Assembly: GCA_004335835.1 (NCBI GenBank)
Contig: RWJK01001829.1
Location: forward strand, 8,546 to 72,545
Origin: Scenedesmus sp. ARA3
Lineage: Eukaryota; Chlorophyta; Chlorophyceae; Sphaeropleales; Scenedesmaceae
Direction: 5' to 3'
Length of the DNA stretch: 64,000 nucleotides
The translations under genes and the position numbers were made by a program. The notes under the pieces are model-generated. The model was not told where the DNA came from. It did no database searches and was given only the letters and a program-made list of their open reading frames with translations. Positions 59,011-64,000 of the stretch are shown here, in pieces. Every line of letters starts with the position of its first letter. The stretch's first letter is position 1.

Positions 59011-60701
59011 CACTGGCATGTGTGTGATGCTGAACAGGCAGTGCATGTATACAGGCTGCCACCTCAAACCCTCTGCAACAGAAGCGATTATGGCGTGCAT
59101 GCCCTGCCTGCATCCAGCATGTATTGGCTGGTATTTTGCCTCATACAGTGCAGTAATATTGCACACAGAACTGCGGCCCCAACCTGCCCGTCCTAGACTA
59201 GTTATTTCCTGTGCTGTGGCACAAAGCGCGTGCCTGCTGTAATACACATGGCTGTGGTTAGGTGTGCGCATGACAGCTGGTCTTGCTGGATTTCGCTGTC
59301 AGCACGTTTCAGGTTCAAGTGATGGCCAGCGCTGAACTGTAGCACGCGCAGCAGCATCAACAGCACTCCAGCCAGAGGCACCAGGCCCTGCAGTGCAATT
59401 GCAGGGGCACCTCACCTGCCCAGATGCAGCATGCCAGTAGCCAGGCCAGCAGCAGGGTCACCAGCGGAGTGGAACGCGCCATAAATGCCACTGAAGCTTA
59501 GCTGGTGAGTCACCAGGTGCACCAGGGTTGTGCAGGTTGAACTGCAGGGTGGTCAGCAGGAGCAGGTGCAGCAGCACAGCAGTGCGCAGTCAGCAGCATG
59601 CAATCATATGATTGTTGCAGCACATTCTCAAGCACTGTTCAACCTTGTTGGAAGTCATTGGCAGACTGCGGAAGCTGCATGTGCTGCCTGGTCAGCACCA
59701 TGTCCAGCAGGCTGCTGCATTTACATGCATGCCATGCGTGCACGCAGCTGCCAATGCAATGCTCTCAGTTCACTCAGCCCGGTTGTATGTGATGCAGGCA
59801 TCATCAGGTGGTCATTTGATGGAACAAAAGATTGTACTCGTGATATTATGCAAAGATGCAGATAGGTGTGCAAAGTGCAGTCCCAGCTCAACTCTACCCT
59901 TGCCCTGCACTGCATGCACTGCTGTCAGGCTTGCAAGTCAGGCATGGCCACCATGATTGCAGCGGTTGCTGAAACAAATACTGCTTGGAACCGAACAGAT
60001 CACCTTATACTTGGACGAATCAAGGTTCAGTGTTTGAACCCGCTTCCGTGGTGACGAAACAAACACAATGTTGATGTACAGTTGAGCACACCTCAGGTAG
60101 AGGGGGAACCTCTAAGTATAGCTCTGGCGTGTCAATATATATTTGAGAGGACTTAGATGATCAATGTGCACATCTCAATGCTTTTATAGTCACAACGCCT
60201 CATCGGCCTTACGCTCCTAGGGGGCGTAACCCGCCCAACCCGCAACCCAGCCTTCCAACGATTACGCTCCCATGGCAGCGGCACCTGCCAGCTCTGCCCA
60301 GCCTCATTACGCTCATTTCGTATTTGATTCGAACACTGATGCCTTTTCAAAATGCGCTTTGCTCTATGACTCTCGAAAGGTTGTCCTTGGCCCTTGGCAC
60401 GCCACGCATACCCCCTCAGAGTCTGCTAGGGGCAGCTGCACGGGCACCTCATGTGGCAGTGCCAGTGCAAACCATTCACATCACTAAGAGGATTACTGCT
60501 GTTGCTGCTGCTGCTGCCGCTGCTGCACACCATCGCTGATGAACAGCTGTGCAGGCCCTGCTGAGCAGGTCAGGTCCCCTTCACTCATTGAAGTGCAGTG
60601 ACTGCACTCAACAGAAGCGGCACAAGCTGGAGTGCTTCTATGCAACTAAAAGATTGGAAAACGAATGAAATTTCTCTGTCAACAAGCGCTGACAGCAACT
60701 A

Positions 60702-60732
<31 letters not shown>

Positions 60733-63229
60733 TGGCTCAACAACTGCTTTTTGGGATCTCATGCACATGATGACCTCTTGTACAGGCTCAAAGCCAGGGA
60801 AACCCGAGTAACAAACGTTACTCCATCTACATTGCACACACTTGTGTGTTCAAACAGTGGCCAGGGTGTACATGTATGTTACAGTAAAGTACAGCCAGGC
60901 CAGCTGTGCTGGCCTGGTGAGCAGCAGCGCCTGTCCTGAGGTAAGAAAACAAAGCATGCATGCAGGCTATGATGCAAGTGTTATAACAGTAGGCGGCACA
61001 AAATGCAAAGTACTAACAACACATATTCAAATAGGCGCTGCTGCCCTGGCTCTGGTCAAAAGGCGTATCAAAGTGTCAACAAAGGTGCAACAGTGTAATA
61101 GACACGTGCCTCGTTGCTTCGTAGCATTGGGCACCTCCATACCAGTCCTGAACCAAAGGATGCCTGGTCAAGCTGTACAGACAAACAACACTTGCCGACA
61201 TGCATCATGTCACTGTCCCTGTAGACCCCGGATCGCAACAAAAAACGGAAACGACTATAACCCAGGCTAGACTATGCATTGCATGCACTTCCCACCAACC
61301 ACAATCAACCTATTTGCAAGCTGCGCTGCATGTGCCTGCCACACATGACGCTGCTTGCATTGTACACACACCAGCACTGTGCACTTCATAACTAAATCAC
61401 GTGTACACAGCCGCTTCAGCAGATCCAGGCTATGACATGCAGCGTTCCTTGCAGCCACTCATACCAAAGCCAACCGTTGGTCAGCAGCTATGGTGGCATT
61501 TGTAGCTTCTTTGCCAGCGGCACAAAAGCTAAAATTGCTATCATAGCTGCTGACGTGTCATCCCAAGACCTTCAGGTGTAACAGTTGTGCTGCTCTCAAC
61601 ACGACACTAGCATGACAGCACAACACCCAACACAAATATTACCTCTGTCTGCACAGTTCCCTCAAGCTTACACAACCTGGAGCAGGCCACACGTGCACGC
61701 TGCAACTCCAGTTCATTTTGTTTCTCCACATGCTGTAGCTGCAGCAGCTTTCACGTTGCAGCGCGTAATGCATAAAGAGTGTATGCAGTACCAGCAATGT
61801 GCGTTGCCTGGCTCTTCCCTCTCTTGGTGACAGACTGAGGCATACACACAGTAACAGGTTAGCAAACCCACCGCCAACACCGTAAAAGTGGCATCGCAAA
61901 CAGGCTCACAATTTCAACCCAACCAACAACATGCAGATACATTTCAAACACGGCAATGATGATAACCCCCCTTCCCCTCAACCCCGCTCCCCCGGGCAAA
62001 GCAAGTCTGTCAGAAAGCGCCTCACAGTAGCCAAACCAACATCATCACCCTGCGACCGCAGGCTATGCCACCAGTGTACTATGTGGATGCTATGTTCAAG
62101 TACTCTATAGCAGCACACAGTAGCAGCACGGTGCTGCACACCACAAATTGTTGCCACGCACAACAGAGCACAGTTGCATTGCATTGGCCCTCCTGCACCA
62201 CATGGTGCACGGAGCAGAACATAGCACTGGCAGCGCAGCACCCACATGACTCCCCACAGGCCACCATCTGCCCACAAGTATGTTGCGCTGCATGTACCCA
62301 CTACAAGTGACACCAAATGCACATATAAATACAGGTGTATACGCTTTACAGCAGCAACAGCAGGCTTGAAGGGGCAGCAGCAGTAGAGTGCTGCGTTTCT
62401 TTGCAAGCACCCCATGTCTTGCAGATGCAGTGCAGCAACAACAACAGCGATCACAAAGCAGCTGCTGTGTCAGCAGCAGCAGCAGTGTGAGAAACAGCTG
62501 TGACAGCAGCTGGAGTTGCTGCGGCAAAACATCACACCTCACCTCAAAGGCGAACAACACAACACAACACACTCATGCTGCCACGTCGTCCTAGTTCATG
62601 CAGTCATGACTGGTCAGTACTGCACAAGCACCCTCCAAGAGCATGCTGCTCCAACTTGCAGCCGCGCTAGCCGTACACTAGCACAGTGGTTTCAATGTCG
62701 TCTTGGCCTGAGACAGGCACTTGATAGCGACGGCTCTCACACAGCACATGCGTCGATGCAACACAACGTGGTATGCTGCAGACGCCTCCTGCGCAGCCAA
62801 AGCACATGTGCCGTACTACTATTTAGTAATGCAGCCTCAGAAGGCTCCTGCAGCCTGCTCTTCAGCAGTTCTCAACTTCTGAACAACACTGATGCAGCAC
62901 CGCCCCCGCAAACCAGATGAGGCAACAGCAGCTGTTGGCAGCTATCCAAGACAAGCGCTTGGAAAGCACATACCCCAACAGCGCATGCGCTGCAGCAGCT
63001 GCAGCCGCCAGTGGTTCTAGCAGACAGGCAATCGCCTACCAACAACAGTGCGAAGGAGGTGCTTCAGTGCACACGCCACAGAATGACATGCATTGCACCA
63101 GCAGCTGCCGCACAATCCTGTATGTCTGGCAGACAGACTGCCGCCATGAACAGGCATACGTGCATACGTTCAAACTGCTTAAGAGCACAGCCCAGGTGAA
63201 GACATGTGTTGCGGCAGCAGCTAAAGCTG
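59011..63229. other. Long stretch without a convincing gene
   Basis: Open frames here are short and have no protein-like composition on either strand. A (CTG)n tract lies at about 60701-60731. No tRNA or rRNA was recognised. Confidence 0.45.
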
Positions 63230-64000
63230 GCAAAGGTCCTGGCAGGCAGACAACCACCCAACCATCAAGGCGCATACAAAGGTGGTTGAAGGCACAAGCC
63301 AGGGCAAGGAACGCGTTGCAGTAGCACCAGCTGCAGCAGCAGCAGGGCAGCTGCTGCAGCCGGCCATATTTTGGCAACCTGACAACCACCCACCAACAGC
63401 ACCGCATGAGTGTTTGCAAGAGCACACGCAACAGCCAGGCATGCATTTTGGCAGCTGCAGCCGTCTATGCTTCCGGCAGAAAGGCAGCGATCCACCATAG
63501 ACAGGGCATATGAAACCTTTTCAAGATCACACGCTTCAACAAGGCATGCGTTGTTGCAGCAGCAGCTGCTGCTGCAGGCTGCAGCCTGCTGTGTTTCCAG
63601 CAGACTGACCACCACCCACCAACAACACCGCATGAGTGCTTCAGAGCAAACGCGACCGCAGTGCATGCATCAATGCGTATCAACAGGGTAAATGCAAGGC
63701 TGCGCACTGTCAAGAACGTGTTTCAGCAGCTGCAGCCGTCTATGCTTCTTACGGAAAGACAACAACCCACCATCAACAGGGCATCCAAAACCTTCCGAGG
63801 AGCACACGCTACGACAAGGCATGCGTTGTGGCAGCAGCAGCAGCAGCAGCTGCTGCTGCTGCTTTTGCAGCCAGCTAAGTTTTCTGCAGACTAACAACCA
63901 CCCACAAACAACACCGTACGAGTGCAAAAATGAAGGCAAGGCATGTGCTGCAGCAGCTGCAGTCGCTCATGGTTGTGGCAGAAAGACAATCATTCACCTT
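63230..64000. repeat. Diverged tandem repeat running off the right edge
   Basis: The motif GACAACCACCCACCAACAAC (variants near 63247, 63380, 63607, 63760 and 63893) recurs, with shared blocks CCGCATGAGTG, AAGGCATGCG and GCAGCTGCAGCCGTCTATGC. Copies are strongly diverged and spacing varies (about 130-230 bp). It may be a satellite or the echo array of an exon whose gene lies beyond the edge; the last bases (CATTCACCTT) read as a donor-like AAGGTGAATG on the minus strand. Confidence 0.6.

Noticed and set aside
60050..60420. AT-rich patch with GGGGGCGTAACCC as a possible SINE or tRNA-like element
   Set aside because: No promoter boxes, cloverleaf or target-site duplication could be recognised.

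Overview
This window looks like nuclear DNA of a green alga (Chlorophyta, probably Chlorophyceae; a Sphaeropleales/Scenedesmaceae-type genome is my inference). The reasons are short exons split by many GT-AG introns, heavy CAG/CTG triplet tracts, TGTAA motifs just after several stop codons, a plastid-type biotin carboxyl carrier protein, and eukaryotic families (SEC13, TSR3, CASTOR/POLLUX-like channel, SWIM/RING/ZZ ligase, kinase-PP2C fusion). It is not bacterial, and no operons were seen.

Layout, left to right: (1) a minus-strand type I membrane protein cut by the left edge (<1-~2060); (2) BCCP of acetyl-CoA carboxylase (minus, 3662-5850 plus an unplaced 5' exon), divergent from (3) TSR3, the 18S rRNA acp-transferase (plus, 6501-10358); (4) a 1198-residue armadillo-repeat protein in ten exons (minus, 12932-20604); (5) a small coiled-coil protein (minus, 22032-23261), divergent from (6) a PqqB-like metallo-beta-lactamase-fold protein (plus, 23576-26183); (7) SEC13 (plus, 26823-29543); (8) a kinase-PP2C fusion (plus, 30309-34505); (9) a helical-repeat protein with a Met/Pro/Gly-rich tail and two reading-frame lesions (minus, 36232-40336); (10) a 5'-truncated, decayed APE-type non-LTR retrotransposon with RNase H (plus, ~40400-~47030, with a 50-N gap); (11) a CASTOR/POLLUX-type ion channel whose last part is missing where the retrotransposon begins (minus, 47024-52442); (12) a ZSWIM2/MEX-like ubiquitin ligase (plus, ~53209-56530); (13) an unrecognised, possibly secreted protein (minus, 58075-58947); (14) about 4 kb without a convincing gene; (15) a diverged tandem repeat running off the right edge.

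Exon joins were worked out by hand. The summed coding lengths divide by three in TSR3 (381 codons), PqqB-like (312), SEC13 (300), kinase-PP2C (951), ARM protein (1199) and the coiled-coil protein (263), which supports those models.

The genes do not form one pathway. The most striking feature is structural: almost every multi-exon gene carries decayed tandem copies ('echoes') of an exon edge with its splice site inside the neighbouring intron, and long CTG runs sit directly upstream of many 3' splice sites on the sense strand. Two introns appear to use GC-AG borders, and the channel gene appears to contain a 19-nt micro-exon.
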